Shown in pieces: positions 52,499-64,000 of a stretch of 64,000 nucleotides of DNA. A program made the translations under genes and the position numbers. Position 1 is the first letter of the stretch. The number at the start of each line of letters is the position of its first letter. Below the pieces are notes generated by a model that did not search any database, was not told the DNA's origin, and saw only the letters and a list, made by a program, of their open reading frames with translations. The DNA is taken from contig OY829537.1 in assembly GCA_963691705.1 (NCBI GenBank), positions 67,229,352 through 67,293,351 of the forward strand, in the 5' to 3' direction. The stretch is from Viola odorata. Lineage: Eukaryota; Streptophyta; Magnoliopsida; Malpighiales; Violaceae.

Positions 52499-52778
52499 GG
52501 ATAAAGTTTGGGTGACTCTACGAGTCAGTTGATTTCAAAATATGCGTTTATTAAGTGTAGTTTAGCTTCTAAAAAGTTACAGAAAAAAATATAGCATGTT
52601 GCAAGTAAATATAGTTGATGTTTTATTTTCCTAACGTGATATTATACTCATTTTATATTAGTGTCCATAAAAAACAATAAAAAAACTTAAAACTTACACA
52701 GTAATATAATTTTGGGAAACATAAATTACACAAACATGGTAGAGTCAGCTGACTCTAAGAGTCAACCAAACATGTTCC
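52499..52778. mobile_element. MITE of 280 bp with inverted ends
   Basis: The left end GGATAAAGTTTGGGTGACTC and the complement of the right end, GGAACATGTTTGGTTGACTC, align over about 35 bp with few mismatches. The right end includes a perfect 16-bp palindrome AGAGTCAGCTGACTCT. The interior is AT-rich and has no frame. Size and structure are those of a Tourist- or Stowaway-like MITE. The target duplication could not be settled. Confidence 0.75.
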
Positions 52779-53425
52779 TATGCTATTAATATTGTACTAA
52801 TTTAACCAAAACAAACAAACAAAAAATTACTTTTGCTACCCCAACCTTGCAAGTTTTCTATTTGGAAAAATGCTTTGTTTCATTTTATTTTATTTTTGGG
52901 ACAAAATGTCGATATTCCAACGTGTTTGGTGGGTAGAGGGATGAAACAACGGAGAATGAAGGTCTCCCTTTGATTAAGTATAGATACGAAACATATGGGT
53001 GGATTCAATTCTTCAGAAACAACAAGACTCATTCCCGCCTCACCTTTTATGTTTAATTAACCTACACTAAAATAAATACATGCTAATAATTACTAATTTG
53101 AATGGCTAATCCTCTGCACAAAGTTTAAAGGTACAAACATTACATTTATGTACACTACTGTGACAATTTTTTCTTTTTTGCTTTTTGCTGCCACCTGCCT
53201 CTTCACCGAACACCCCCTACATTAACCGGAATTCAGGACAATGGATCAACAGAGTAGACAACGTACTGATCAAGGCGTCCCGTGAAGTCAAGCAATAACG
53301 ACATCTACAGTCACGCCAGGTAGCCATGGCCTCCTTCCTTATAAGGGTACACAGTTAGAAGCACAGAATGGTGAAGCCTCACCGTAAAAACCTCGAACTA
53401 AAAACCAAAAGGCCAACATTGAAAA
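52779..53425 (-). other. 3' flank and likely 3' UTR of the PHD-finger gene
   Basis: No other gene is visible. The part nearest to the stop codon (about 53150-53425) is less AT-rich than the DNA further left, which suggests transcribed 3' UTR. No poly(A) site can be fixed. Confidence 0.5.
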
Positions 53426-56400
53426 TCACGTCGTTCTTGTCTCATCTGAGTAAGCTGAGGACTCGCTTCCTACAGCACCACCTCCACAACCCTGAATCTC
53501 ATCCTCACTGTACAAGCTCCCATCACTTGAATTAGAAAATGGGTCACTGTCCTCATCAGAGGGCAAACCTGCCTTCTGCCTCTTCCTCACGTCTTTTATT
53601 CCTCTTCCTTGCAGTTGCAACCGCCTTCTTTTCCTAGCTTTCCTCTTGCCCTTTGGAAAGTCTTCTTTCTGTGACTCAAGGTCTTTACGATCTCCTTCTC
53701 TAGCAGTTCTTCCCTTTCCGTAGTCACTTTCTGATTCTTCGGGATCAAACTTGCGCCTTTTCCTACTTGCACTTGTCTGGTACAGAATGATAAAAATTCA
53801 AATCAGGCTAGACAGTTGCAGGCACAGTGCCACACTAGTACAAGGGTAACCGGCAGTAAAAAACAGGCTGCTGAATTCAACTTTTGAATGACAGGCAGTT
53901 AAAAAAAGCCTGCGGAATTCAACTTTCGAATGACAGGCAGTTAAGACCCAATCTTTTACAGTTTGTATACACCTCACTTACCCTATATTGACAGTATCTC
54001 TCATTACATCGTCACTGTTACTACATCCAGTCCATAAAAGCATACCCAACCACAACCAAGCACATTACAAAGCTCATCCGAAAATGCTACACATGAATTA
54101 AAACTAATTACTTTCCCTTAATCATGAGCCAAATCCTCACAAACCACAGAAATAGAACGACATAAATATCCTCAATTTCAAAATTTAAAATAAAAAATAA
54201 CAAATCTACAGTTGGACTGATGAGATACTTTTATTGCTGAATTAACTAGAGGTTTAGTTAACTATATAAGTGAATGTGACACTCCCTTAGCTGAAAAATA
54301 TTGCACGTGCATATTAAAGAGTGGAGATCTATAAAACACACAAACCTTGGGACCACGATCGACCAAACAAGCCCATTCATGTCGGTTCCTTAGGCAATCA
54401 AGAACAGCCTGGGAGTGACTTGAATATGCATAGCGCTCCCCATTATGCTTCCTCAAGTTGTGCCAGTGCTGAAAAGGAAATTACCACGTATCAGGAGACA
54501 GATGAAAAGGAGGCCAAAAAAGAACAAAGCATCACTCCAGAGAAGCAAACATACCGGCAAGACAGCATTACAGAGTTCCTCATATGTCATGCGCCTACCT
54601 TTGCTCATAATCTCATTGATTAGACCTACAAATTATTGGATAAGAAAATTACCAAACTCAGCATAAGGCAACACCTTCCTCAGATGCATCAAAATGCTGA
54701 TTTAAATATAAAAAAGCGGCAACCTGGTAAAGTGCGATGAATAGGACCTCGAGTAGTAACTGTCTCCTCATCTGAGAAATTCCTCGGTGAATTACGTAGG
54801 GATGATAAATGTTGGTCATTAACCTCATTAGAGGAAGATGGGCCACTGTTTGCAGTTGATGTGGAGGTAGGTAGGATGCTCTTTTTGACAGAATGTCCCA
54901 CCGTTGAAGATCTATTCTCCTCCCTGACGGGCAAGGCATCAAGGTTACAGCTTTTATCTTTCCTCCGATCAGGTGAAGATTGTACTCTGTCAGTCCTTCT
55001 GGCATCACTATCAGCCTCATAAGAGCGGCGGATCAGATCTGTTGGAGACTCCTTAGTTTTTCTTCGAGGAACCTGAAAATTGAACAGGTCAAATGCTGGG
55101 CTGAGGGCAATGCTAACAGCGTTATCTCATGAGATCTTAATTAATTTTGGGACAGTAGACGAATAAAAAGGATCTTACAACACCATGATCCTTTCCTCCA
55201 GAACTAGATGAACGCTTGAGAAGCATGGTTGTTGCAGTTGGAGATGCCAAGTGTGGTAAGCTGCCTGCCTGGCGAATGCGTGGAACACGAGGCACTCTTG
55301 GAGAACTGTTAAGTTCTTGATGCAAAAGCAAAGCAAGCTGCCATAAAACAAATGTCAAACAAGTAAACTACTGGAAATAAATGGAAAAATAATTGCACGA
55401 AATACAGCAACTTTGTTTGTACCTCTTCATCACTTAGAGTTGCAGGAATAGAAGGAACAGGAAAATTTATTGAAGGAGCTTGATTTCCCTTTGATGATGA
55501 ACATCCATTGGACGAGGTAAACTTTTCACTTCTTAAGGGTAAACCTGTTTCTGGAATCTTGTTTTGTTCATTTGAAGCAGACTCATTTTGCAACAGTTCT
55601 GTCGCCTCAGGATTATGTGCAGAAAATGATTTTGAGTGTCCATAGAGCGAAGGACCTTTTGAATCAGATATGGTTCTCTTGGGAGCAGATGGATGTGAAT
55701 TTTTGCTAGAGTTTGTCACTTTTGAAGCAAAATTCACAGACAATTTACCACGTTCTTTTACTATTTTCCTTGACGATTCACTGTCGTCTTCATCCTTTAC
55801 AACATCACTTGTTGCATGATCTATCCTAATATCAGAATTAGCCTCAGGTTTCAATTGTTGCTTCATCTTCGGATCAGAACTGGGAGACTCTGTAGATTTT
55901 AATCTCTGTGAAGTAGATGGTTTGCAGCCCATAATTGAAGATGAAGTAGACTTCCCAACACATAAAACTACTTTCCGTTGACATGGTAATAATGAAGAGC
56001 TCAAGACAGTTTCACCTGATTTTGGCTGATCTTCAAAACCCAGTTCATTTTTGGATTCTAAAGGATGGTCTGGCACTGCAGTTGAGCCTTCTGATTCTCC
56101 TGTTTGTTGTTTATGTTGGCAAGGATCACCTGTTACTTCATCAGCTTTATCTTCTTGAAAGACACTGATCACTTCTGAAGTTCTGTCCACCCCTAGTGCC
56201 TTGGGATCATTTGATGGTGAACCACCTAACCATCCATCAGTCACTTTTGAATTTTCAGAAATGTCATCGCACAATTCTGTTGCATCACGAACAGAAAATT
56301 TGTGATCCAAAACACCCTTTGGATTATTATTTTCCAATTCCTTCACTCCATGTGATGAAGAGCCTGGAGGCATGGCACCAACACCATTTATCTGGTTGCC

Positions 56401-59400
56401 TTCATCTTCTGGTGCAGCACCAGCTGGCTCATCAACTGGAGGTTTTACATCACTTCCAGCTGAACCTTCAGTGTAATCATCTAGACTGCCACTTTTTATG
56501 TCATCTCCCTATAGCAAAGACAGGCAAGTCACTTCACAAGAACTGAAATCTAAAAGCGCGAAAGAAATGAATGCAATAGCTAAATCCAAATAGAAATTGA
56601 TAAGAATAGTATTCTGGCATGAACTATAAAGCTCAAAACATTCCTCCAAAATAAGAAAAATAAAGTAACAGATGAAACTTTATATCACAGCACAATACTT
56701 GAGGATTCTTTGGACGACTTCAGATAAAGGCATTTCTCCTTCCATGTCAACGTAATATAATCCAATTATTGCTGAGCCAGTATCACAACAAGTTAGCATA
56801 GGGCCATAGGCAATAATTCTTTCTTCCATTCTTGTGTACTTTGGGGGTCATGCTTAAACAACAAGTTCAGAGGACTTTTGACTTGGGATATCTATCACAT
56901 AGAGTTCCTCAGTAATATAAGCAGCCAAGACAAGGGATTCATTCCCACGTATTAAAACAAAGATAACTATGTCTAGCCAATTTGCACACCCATAACTATA
57001 ATAATCAAGATAAAAATAAAAATGTTAAACCAAATAAAAATGTTCAAGAAAGAACGTAAAATGATTCATTAATTACCCCTGTCAATGATAGAGCATATTA
57101 AAAGCAGCAATTGCAGGCTTGAACCTCAACTAATTAAAGTGTCAGTTTGAACTTTGAATACTCAACCAATTAAGCTATTGAAAAAAACCTATAGCTCAAT
57201 TATTTGCAAGAGGGCACTGTTTCGATGTACTTACCAAATTTAAAATTACAACAGATAACATAACTATAATTACTCTAATATTCTCTTTCCTCTGCTACTA
57301 AATACAAAGACTAATTAAGTATAGCAAGAAAATAAGTTTTCTTTTTTAAAAGAAACAAAAGAAAACAGAAAAGTGGAAAAATTAATGAATATTCTAGACA
57401 ATAGCCTGATGCCATTGAAATTAACGTGATGAACCTAATTTAACATTACATTTTATTTTAATGGTGGACATTATTTTCTATATGGCTCCCATAAAGTATA
57501 TGCAACACACAACGCATAAAACCCAACAAAACAATGCATCAAAGTAACAAATTTGTATAAGATTATTTGATAGTATGATCGTCTTTGAAGAACTCCTTGC
57601 AAGAATATATAAGTTCTTTACGTACACTGTAAGGATATCAAAAAGAATCTTTTCTTCACAAATTTATATCCCACAAGTAAAAATAGTTAATCTTTTCACT
57701 TTAAAAATAGTCTTGCCAATACTCATTAAAGAATACAGTAAAGATACTTTCAACAAAATGAAACGTATTAAAGATGGTTTTGCCTCTAGGAAGCATGTTC
57801 ATAGACGAGAACCAGTGTTTTAGCAGTTGGTTTGAATTTGAGTGATGTCATGATTCACAAAAACTAGAGTTGTGTAAGACTTCTTAGATAGAAGTCAATG
57901 TTTAAGACACTACTTCTCATAAGCAAAACCGCACTCAGCACAAACAAACCATAGCAGGAGATGAATATTTTGATACAGACATTGGGGGAAATCCACAGTC
58001 CCAATCCCATAATTTGCAGGAATAAAGGAGATTCTGCATGAAAACAATGGAGATTCTGGACATATATCATGAGCAAAACAATCCAATTAACTTCATTAGC
58101 ACTTCAGGTATAGACCTACCGTGTTGCGTGACATTAGTTGTATCATGACCCCTTACAGGTTGCAGTTTGAATACTATTGTCTCAATTTTCCTAACACATT
58201 GTCGTAAATTTTCAGTAAAATTGGGAAAGGAAAAGTTGAAGGTGTGTATTTAGAATGTAAGGCAGTTAAGGAACCAATCCAAATTTAAGCATATAGCCAA
58301 GGAAATGTTTGCATTGAAATATATGCCCCAACTCCAGTATCAAAACAAATACACATCTGTACCTAAAAGATATAGGAAACCTCTCTTACTCTAAAATGTT
58401 CATTTGCACAAGTGGTTATTTGCGTAGTTGCATCTCCCTTCATGCGCGATTGCCTGGGTACTCGTGTCCAATTCACGACAAATCATGGGCCGGAAAAAAA
58501 AAAACTATCAAGGATAAAGACATGAGGAAAAAAAAAACGTTTCAAAAAAATTGATAAAAAAAGAAAATTGAAAACCAAGATGTACCACTATCCATGTATG
58601 AATTACCAGGCTGCACAAATGCATCCAATCCAATATAGGGGAGCTATATGACAATTAAGACCACAAATTTATGATTTTTTAATCTAACATAAATAACATT
58701 CAAAAGGCCCATTGAACAGTAAAAGGTCAAAATAGCCACTCCATCAAATAAAGATAAGAAAATTATGTTAGTCCCCTCATAATAGTAGTCAGCATTGTGC
58801 AAAAAGAATAAGTTAGCCCAGCAAGAGTTAGCCACCAAACATAAATTATCTTTTGCCCATTGCACTTTTTTTTTGGACTTTTTTGCCCATTGCACTAGTA
58901 TCAGTCCTACAAGCCTTAACTCCAGATTGCGAAAAGTACCAGTCAACATAGCAGACAAAGATATAGCTGTATAAATTTGTCTTCAATGAACAGTGGAAGT
59001 CGAAGTATGCCGTAGGGCTAGAGAGACATCATATAAAGGATAATAACAGCCTTCTATGGAATTTCTATACTACATGTCTCAGATCTTAACATCCGCATTA
59101 ATGAAAGAAAGGATTACCTCTACTCCACAAATAAAATAACAAAATTTACGTTAAGCATAGAAAGGCATACCTCATGTTTCACAGGTGTTCTACCACCATC
59201 ATTGTGTTCCCATGCTAGAGCATACACATCGGACACTTTGAGAGAACTGTCAACAACTACTGGGACTTTAGGGCTAGCCTTGTGTTCCTTCAGTTCAGTC
59301 ACAGTGGTACAATTATGTCTAGGATCATCAGACGATAAATCATCTGAAGGCTGCTCCACCAATGCAAGGTTGTTCTTAGGTTTCTCAAGCTCATTGCCCA

Positions 59401-60627
59401 CTGTCACACATGTATCTGATTCCTGTTCTTGAATTGCAGGGTCCCTCACACTTTTGTTCTTAGCAATTTGATTATCATCCTTGAAAGACTTCAGACCAAT
59501 GTCTTCATATAATTCCAATTGTTTTGCATCATTGGTGGAAGTAAATGCTACTAAGAAGAATAAAGCCAAAAAGGGAATGAAGTCAACAAGTGCATGTCTA
59601 CACTACAATATATGACCCTACCCTCAATGCAATTGCCTTTATAGTAAATGAGGAGCAGTGAACAAAATCTAGGAAAAAAACAAACAGATGAGGCAACTAT
59701 AGGAAGAAGGAAACAGAGAATTGCAAACTATATCCAATCACCTGTTTTAAAAGTATGTGGACTCCTCTTCTTCACATCAACCTCCCTGTCTGCAACTCTT
59801 GCCTTCTTCCTTCCACTCCGGTCCTTTGATGTACCCATATCTTCTTTCCTTCGTTTGCCTGAATGTAACACAATTGGCCGAAGTAGGCTTCTCTCCTTTT
59901 TCACTCCAATGTGAAAACGCCTGAGCTCTCCATCCTCATTCTCCCACTTCTTTGAATGCGACTTTTTGTCATAAGCAACTTCCTTATCCCTTTCTCTCAC
60001 ACCAACCAAAGCTGTAATAGGGGTCGCAAACACACTCTCTTTCGAGAGTGAGAACAGAACACCTGCACCTTTATCAACAGTGTTCTCATTCTCTTCCTCG
60101 TTCCTACCAGCACCTTCCTCCTTCTCCTCCTCCCAGCAAGGAAACTCCTTATACTTAAAATTGAACTTCTTAGGCACATAACCCGTGCACTTCCACAACT
60201 CTGGTGTAAAAACAGATGACAATCCACTGAACAATGCAGGATCACCACCTGGAATCCCCTGCACATGCACTCTCCCTTCCATTGAATTACTCCATAGTGG
60301 AGCATGGGACTCATTCCCTGCAGCACAATTACTCTCCAACTGAATAGTTTTTGTAGGCAATTCAACTAACAATTGAGCAACCTCAGTCTCCTCACTATCA
60401 TTGGTCCTATTATTCTTACTCTTACACTTGTCACAAGCAAACAACTCTTCTCCCTTCACATAGCGTGAGCACCGCGTGTGCACCCACACACCACACTCAT
60501 CACAGTTGACCATCTCCTCCCCATCATCAAAAGTCACCCCACACACACAATCCACAGTCCACGAACCATCCACCCAGTCATCATGGGACTCATTATGACT
60601 CTGGAGCCGGTGTGACCGCCCCTTCAT
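53426..60627 (-). CDS. Nuclear PHD-finger protein, eight coding exons, 1134 residues
   Basis: Exons: 60627-59742, 59550-59171, 56508-55423, 55337-55179, 55072-54724, 54625-54555, 54468-54346, 53776-53426. All introns are GT..AG and phases fit, giving 1135 codons with the TGA/TAA-type stop at 53426. Residues 26-68 are a PHD finger with ligands Cys27, Cys29, Cys42, Cys45, His50, Cys53, Cys65 and Cys68. The middle is Ser/Glu/Lys-rich and probably disordered. Conserved-looking parts are SSPRVPRVPRIRQAGSLP (exon 4) and a helical block INEIMSKGRRMTYEELCNAV to LDCLRNRHEWACLVDRGPK (exons 6-7). A basic stretch KGKRKARKRRR in exon 8 is a likely nuclear signal. I believe it belongs with the little-studied Arabidopsis proteins At1g50620 and At3g20280, from memory. 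PHD fingers read histone tails; the role here is inferred as chromatin binding. Intron 2 is 2662 bp, so a missed exon cannot be excluded. Confidence 0.88.
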
Positions 60628-60664
60628 TATTTCCTCTCCTAATTCTAAGCCCTAATCTTTTTTT

Positions 60665-60807
60665 CTAAAGGAGACAAAACAAATACTAACCCTAATTTCT
60701 GAACTTAATCATACTATAAGATGGCAAAGATAACCCACAAGGAGAGAAGTTATCTGTAACCATAAAACATAGTGAACAGCAGAAATATAAAGGAAGGAAC
60801 CAGTTAC
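60665..60807 (-). other. Probable 5' UTR intron of the PHD-finger gene
   Basis: On the minus strand AACTG|GTAACTGG (from 60807) is a donor and TTTGTCTCCTTTAG (ending 60665) an acceptor with a pyrimidine-rich tract. The intron would be 143 bp and end 37 bases before the ATG. Leader introns are common in plant genes. Only the motif and composition support it. Confidence 0.5.
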
Positions 60808-60898
60808 CAGTTGATTGCTGTTGCTTAAGCTCGGATTTTGATGAGGAGAGTGATTGTTTGTGGGATTTGATACGGATGATTGATATGGATTATTTCAT

Positions 60899-60925
60899 GA
60901 AAGGGAAAGGGAAAGGGAAAGGGAA
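60899..60925. repeat. GGGAAA microsatellite in the PHD gene 5' region
   Basis: Four copies of GAAAGG lie just upstream of, or within, the 5' UTR. On the coding strand this is a CCCTTT tract, of the CT-rich kind frequent around plant transcription starts. Confidence 0.8.
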
Positions 60926-61950
60926 GGAGATGGAGAGAGTTTTATGAGTGGAGAGATCTTCTTCATGTGGTGTTTTGCTGCCGTCGTAGTTGCAGTCGTA
61001 CGGGGCGAAAATGGCTTCTCGCACACGAACGGGCGGAACTGAAAGACCACACAGGAAGAATTATGCAGAGCTTTTCCACTTTCACGTCCGGGTCACGGTT
61101 CCAGGAGCACGACTTTTTCTGAATTTTTTTAAAAATAAAAATAAAAATAAAAATCAGAAGGAGAATTGTTTCGTTTTGATTTGTTTTTAGTAAATTACAG
61201 AAACGCCCTTGTGCATAAAATGTTTCAATTTATCCTTATAGTGTAAAAACTTGTAATATATTTTTATAATATCCCCAAAGTTGAAAATTTAACATGGTTT
61301 AATAAATAAAGAGCAATGCTATTCAGTCTGAATATTTAGGCGGAAACAACGAGCTGCCACGTCATTCCATATTTACAAAAACGTCATCGCTCTTATTTAT
61401 AAAAATACCAACAATCTAATTATAAAATTGTCATTTAACCTATGTCTCCTTCATCACTTCATCACTCCACCTAAATATTCCGACCGAATAGTATTGCTTT
61501 TAAATAAATTCACCTCTATATTTGTAATTTTTTTCTAAATAGTATCCTGCGTTTACGAAATTATTTATTGTTTCTTACGCTTATTTATATTGTCTCAATT
61601 AAGTTCTCAATTTAAATTGACCTATTTTTAATTCAAAAATTAATTTTTTTCCTATGTGGCAGTAAGAAAAAGAAAAGTAAAATGGGTCTATATTGTTTAG
61701 TCAGCGATACACAAACATGCCACATCTTAAACTCAACTATTGATTCAAGATTGACGAATGTACAGTAGTATTTAAAAATCCAGTATTTTTCTAGTATTTT
61801 TGTGCAATTATACACAAGGAGACTCTGATCATAGAATCAAGAAGAAAAAATAAAAAAATAAAACTTTCCTTTTCCTGCATCAATCATCAGTTTCAACCGC
61901 ACCACCGGTCTACTCTCTAGGACAACACCACCACCACCATCCTTGTCACT
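60926..61950. other. Intergenic DNA upstream of the PHD-finger gene
   Basis: It should hold the promoter of the minus-strand PHD gene. No TATA box stands out. An AAAAAT repeat lies at about 61130-61152. A short frame from 60990 has no recognisable product. Confidence 0.5.
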
Positions 61951-62193
61951 ATGACCTCTCCACCATTAAAACAGAAACAATATGAATCATATCTCTGCCA
62001 CTTCCTCGCCATCTCCTTCCTCTTCCTCGTCCAACCCTTCATTTTTTCTTTTATCTTCTACACCCAGCTGACTACCAACAACCCGACTACTCTCGTCATC
62101 CTAATCTACCTCCTCTTCTCCTACTATTTCTACCTCTTAGCCATTAGATCCATTAACTATAGCGCCCACCACGCCTTCTACGGTAGATCCTAA
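61951..62193 (+). CDS. Short hydrophobic hypothetical ORF, 80 residues
   Basis: From Met 61951 (MTSPPLKQKQYESYLCHF) the frame has two strongly hydrophobic stretches (FLAISFLFLVQPFIFSFIF and LVILIYLLFSYYFYLLA), which would be membrane segments, and stops at 62193. It has a C- and T-rich upstream region. I do not recognise it. It could be the end of a decayed membrane-protein gene or a chance frame, since pyrimidine-rich DNA yields Leu, Phe and Ser codons. Confidence 0.25.
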   Translation: MTSPPLKQKQYESYLCHFLAISFLFLVQPFIFSFIFYTQLTTNNPTTLVILIYLLFSYYFYLLAIRSINYSAHHAFYGRS

Positions 62194-62699
62194 ACCTCAT
62201 CCAATCCATCAAGTCATCCCTTGCATTTTTCTTCCCTCTTCATCACCCTCCTCCTACCTCAAATTTTTCTAAACTCGATTCTATTGGACATAAATTCTAC
62301 CGGTAATTCTCAGCCAAGTGAAGAAGTGAGATAAGAATTTTATAAATTAAAATCCTAGCAATTAAACATGTTTAAGTGATTCTAAATATTATGGTTGTGT
62401 ATTGATAGAATAAAAATATTTTTGAGAACTAAGTGTGGTTTAATTTTCCAATAAGAAATACATAGGAAGCCTTTTGGCTCAACTGCATTATGCATTAAGA
62501 TGATAAATGTTCTGCATGCATAGCTAATTTATTATTGCATTGTCGTAAAGTAATTTAGTGCTGTAAATAATTGAGTTGATGAAGAATGATTTATGAGATT
62601 TTGTTGACGTAATTACCGAATTAGTTTGCGGTGACAATATGGAATAAATGACTTGTTTGTTGTACACAACTTGGGTCAAATTTAGGGTGTAATAGTTTA
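62194..62699. other. Gene-free AT-rich stretch
   Basis: No frame, RNA gene or repeat can be supported here. It separates the small hydrophobic frame from the LTR remnant to the right. Confidence 0.5.
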
Positions 62700-63600
62700 T
62701 AACAAGTCATTGGGTAACACTAATAGGTAGCTGAACCTGGGCGTTAGGTAAAGCATATTATCTCTTCTTCCACCAGGGAGGATCCTAAGTCTGTGGATAT
62801 GAGGTTGTGGAGTGATAATCCAAGAGTGGATGAGAGGGCTTTTCCGTCTAATGGCATGCCGGGGAGTGTGGTCGAAGCCCCTTGAGCGACCTGCAAAACC
62901 ACCGGAGGCTTGCTCCGGCGGAGAATCTCCGATGCCAAAGTCAGTGTTTTGATTAAGATGCAGAGAATGTAAATCGGAACAGTATCTGTCTCTTTTTGGG
63001 AGCTCCAGATCTGTCCCTCCTCTCTCTCCCTCTAGTCCTTATGTAGGACTAGAGTGGTTAGAGTGGTTAGATCTGCTGACACCCTTCCTCTTTTTTCCAC
63101 CAAGTGGTTCAAAAGTAAGAGTTAATAAATATAAAGTAGAGACCATACCTTTGGGAGGATAAACATTCCCTATGGGTAATAGTTTTATAATGGTTGGGTG
63201 GGAGCAGGAAATGCTGTCTCCCATGTGTGGCTTTGACCACTGATTTAATAGAAATAGTATACAGTGTACCTTTATTGTAGGCTTTAAGCCGTTTATAGCA
63301 AATCGGCACACTGCCGTTGTGTGGAATCGGCATGCTGCCGTTTGGAGACCTTTGACCTGGTCGATGTTTGGAGAGGTGTCGATCCGTTTCCTCACAGCTT
63401 AGCGAGTGGATCGGCTTCGTGCCGTTTTGAGGCGATCGGGCTAGACTTGTCCTTTGATCACTTATTCCCGTTGACTTGATCAATCGGTCACGATGCCGTT
63501 TCATATGTTTGACTTGGTCAAACCGGTCATGTGCCGTTTTGACTGGTCAACGGTACTTTGTGAAGGTACAATGTCCGTTATGCCCTTGTGATATACTTTT
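62700..63600 (-). repeat. LTR remnant of Tat type, minus strand
   Basis: The minus strand carries ACTGACTTTGGCATCGGAG (62946-62928) followed by the hairpin CCGCCGGAG/CTCCGGTGG (62921-62913 with 62907-62899). The same block and hairpin in the same order mark the E1 and E3 LTRs. Upstream on this strand (63200-63550) are repeated CGGCA and AAACGGCA phrases and five W-box (TTGAC) sites. No internal retrotransposon sequence is next to it. Outer borders are estimates. Confidence 0.55.
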
Positions 63601-64000
63601 GTATTATCATGGAGATTGTTTTGTTTTGGTAACATGCGACTCACCTCTTGGGTATTTTGCAATACTCATCCTAACCTTCAAGTTTCCAATCCAAATATCA
63701 TTCGTGACCTTTTCAAACTTGAGTTTATTTTCCAGGTTACAGAATCTGACAAATCTTAATCGTCTTCCCCTCTACTCAACCTCTTGCACCCTTCAAACCT
63801 TGCTGAACGTCCTAAATATCTCCTTTACAAACCAATCAAAGTGACAGTTTTCAAAATAGTAGGTAACTGATTTCTTATGGGGGGGTTAAGGATGACTGAT
63901 GACAAGGATGAAGGGTGGCGGTCGATGCTCGATATGGGAAGGTCAAGGGTTAGTCTTTGGTTTGTTTTTTTTTTTTTTTTTTTAAATAAGCTGAGATGGT
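63601..64000. other. Right edge, nothing recognisable
   Basis: A frame on the plus strand up to 63844 is Leu/Phe/Ser-rich and has no family I can name. A G-run near 63880 and a T-run of 19 at 63964-63982 are simple sequence. The window ends here. Confidence 0.4.

Noticed and set aside
57000..59100. Extra exons in intron 2 of the PHD gene (frames at 57864-58076 and 58644-58958)
   Set aside because: They are AT-rich and hydrophobic, unlike the rest of the protein, and the phases of exons 2 and 3 join without them. RNA data could change this.
62744..62938. Minus-strand frame of 64 residues
   Set aside because: It lies over the LTR hairpin and block shared with E1 and E3, so the conservation is of LTR and not of protein.

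Overview
This window is nuclear DNA of a seed plant, most likely a eudicot. About four fifths of it is a nested pile of degenerate LTR retrotransposons. The right-hand quarter holds one apparently intact, eight-exon host gene for a PHD-finger protein on the minus strand, 60627 to 53426. No species can be named from the sequence alone.

Nested retrotransposons, 1-28405. E1 (1-10825, plus) is a Tat-lineage Ty3/gypsy element cut by the window start. It carries gag, protease, RT, two RNase H domains and integrase. After integrase come a six-unit array of structured repeats, three 77-bp repeats, three minus-strand (antisense) genes and a 3' LTR. E1 sits in ORF1 of E2 (10826-23588, plus), an Ogre-like Tat element. 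E2's integrase is in turn interrupted by E3 (16363 to about 23315, plus), a relative of E1 with its 5' LTR, a 430-bp internal duplication and a lost RNase H domain. E2 ends with a TG..CA type terminus inside the protease gene of E4 (23589-28405, minus), a chromovirus-like element. The E4 leader carries a 1.36-kb hAT-like transposon with a perfect 8-bp target duplication.

Athila and second chromovirus, 28406-47700. Athila A (28406-31706, minus: gag, tRNA-Asp-type PBS, 5' LTR) lies exactly inside the RT gene of Athila B (31707-38253, plus: RT/RNase H, an integrase without its core, an env-like ORF, 3' LTR). E6 (38254-46766, minus) is a second chromovirus-like element. A 1.6-kb Athila-type solo LTR interrupts it between protease and RT. 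An older Athila-like LTR fragment follows.

Quiet zone, 47700-53425. AT-rich DNA holds a decayed hAT-like element with an LTR remnant inside it, and a 280-bp MITE with palindromic ends. Beyond the PHD gene (60628-64000) are its 5' UTR and promoter, a short hydrophobic ORF and a minus-strand LTR remnant with the Tat-type LTR hairpin.

The most unusual signal is the array after integrase in E1 and again in E3. Each array has six units of 72-97 bp, and 11 of the 12 units can fold into the same stem-loop plan with base changes on both sides of the stems. This looks like a selected RNA structure and not an ordinary satellite. A second notable point is the set of TATA-equipped antisense genes in E1, one of which has two short introns whose phases can be read directly from the sequence.
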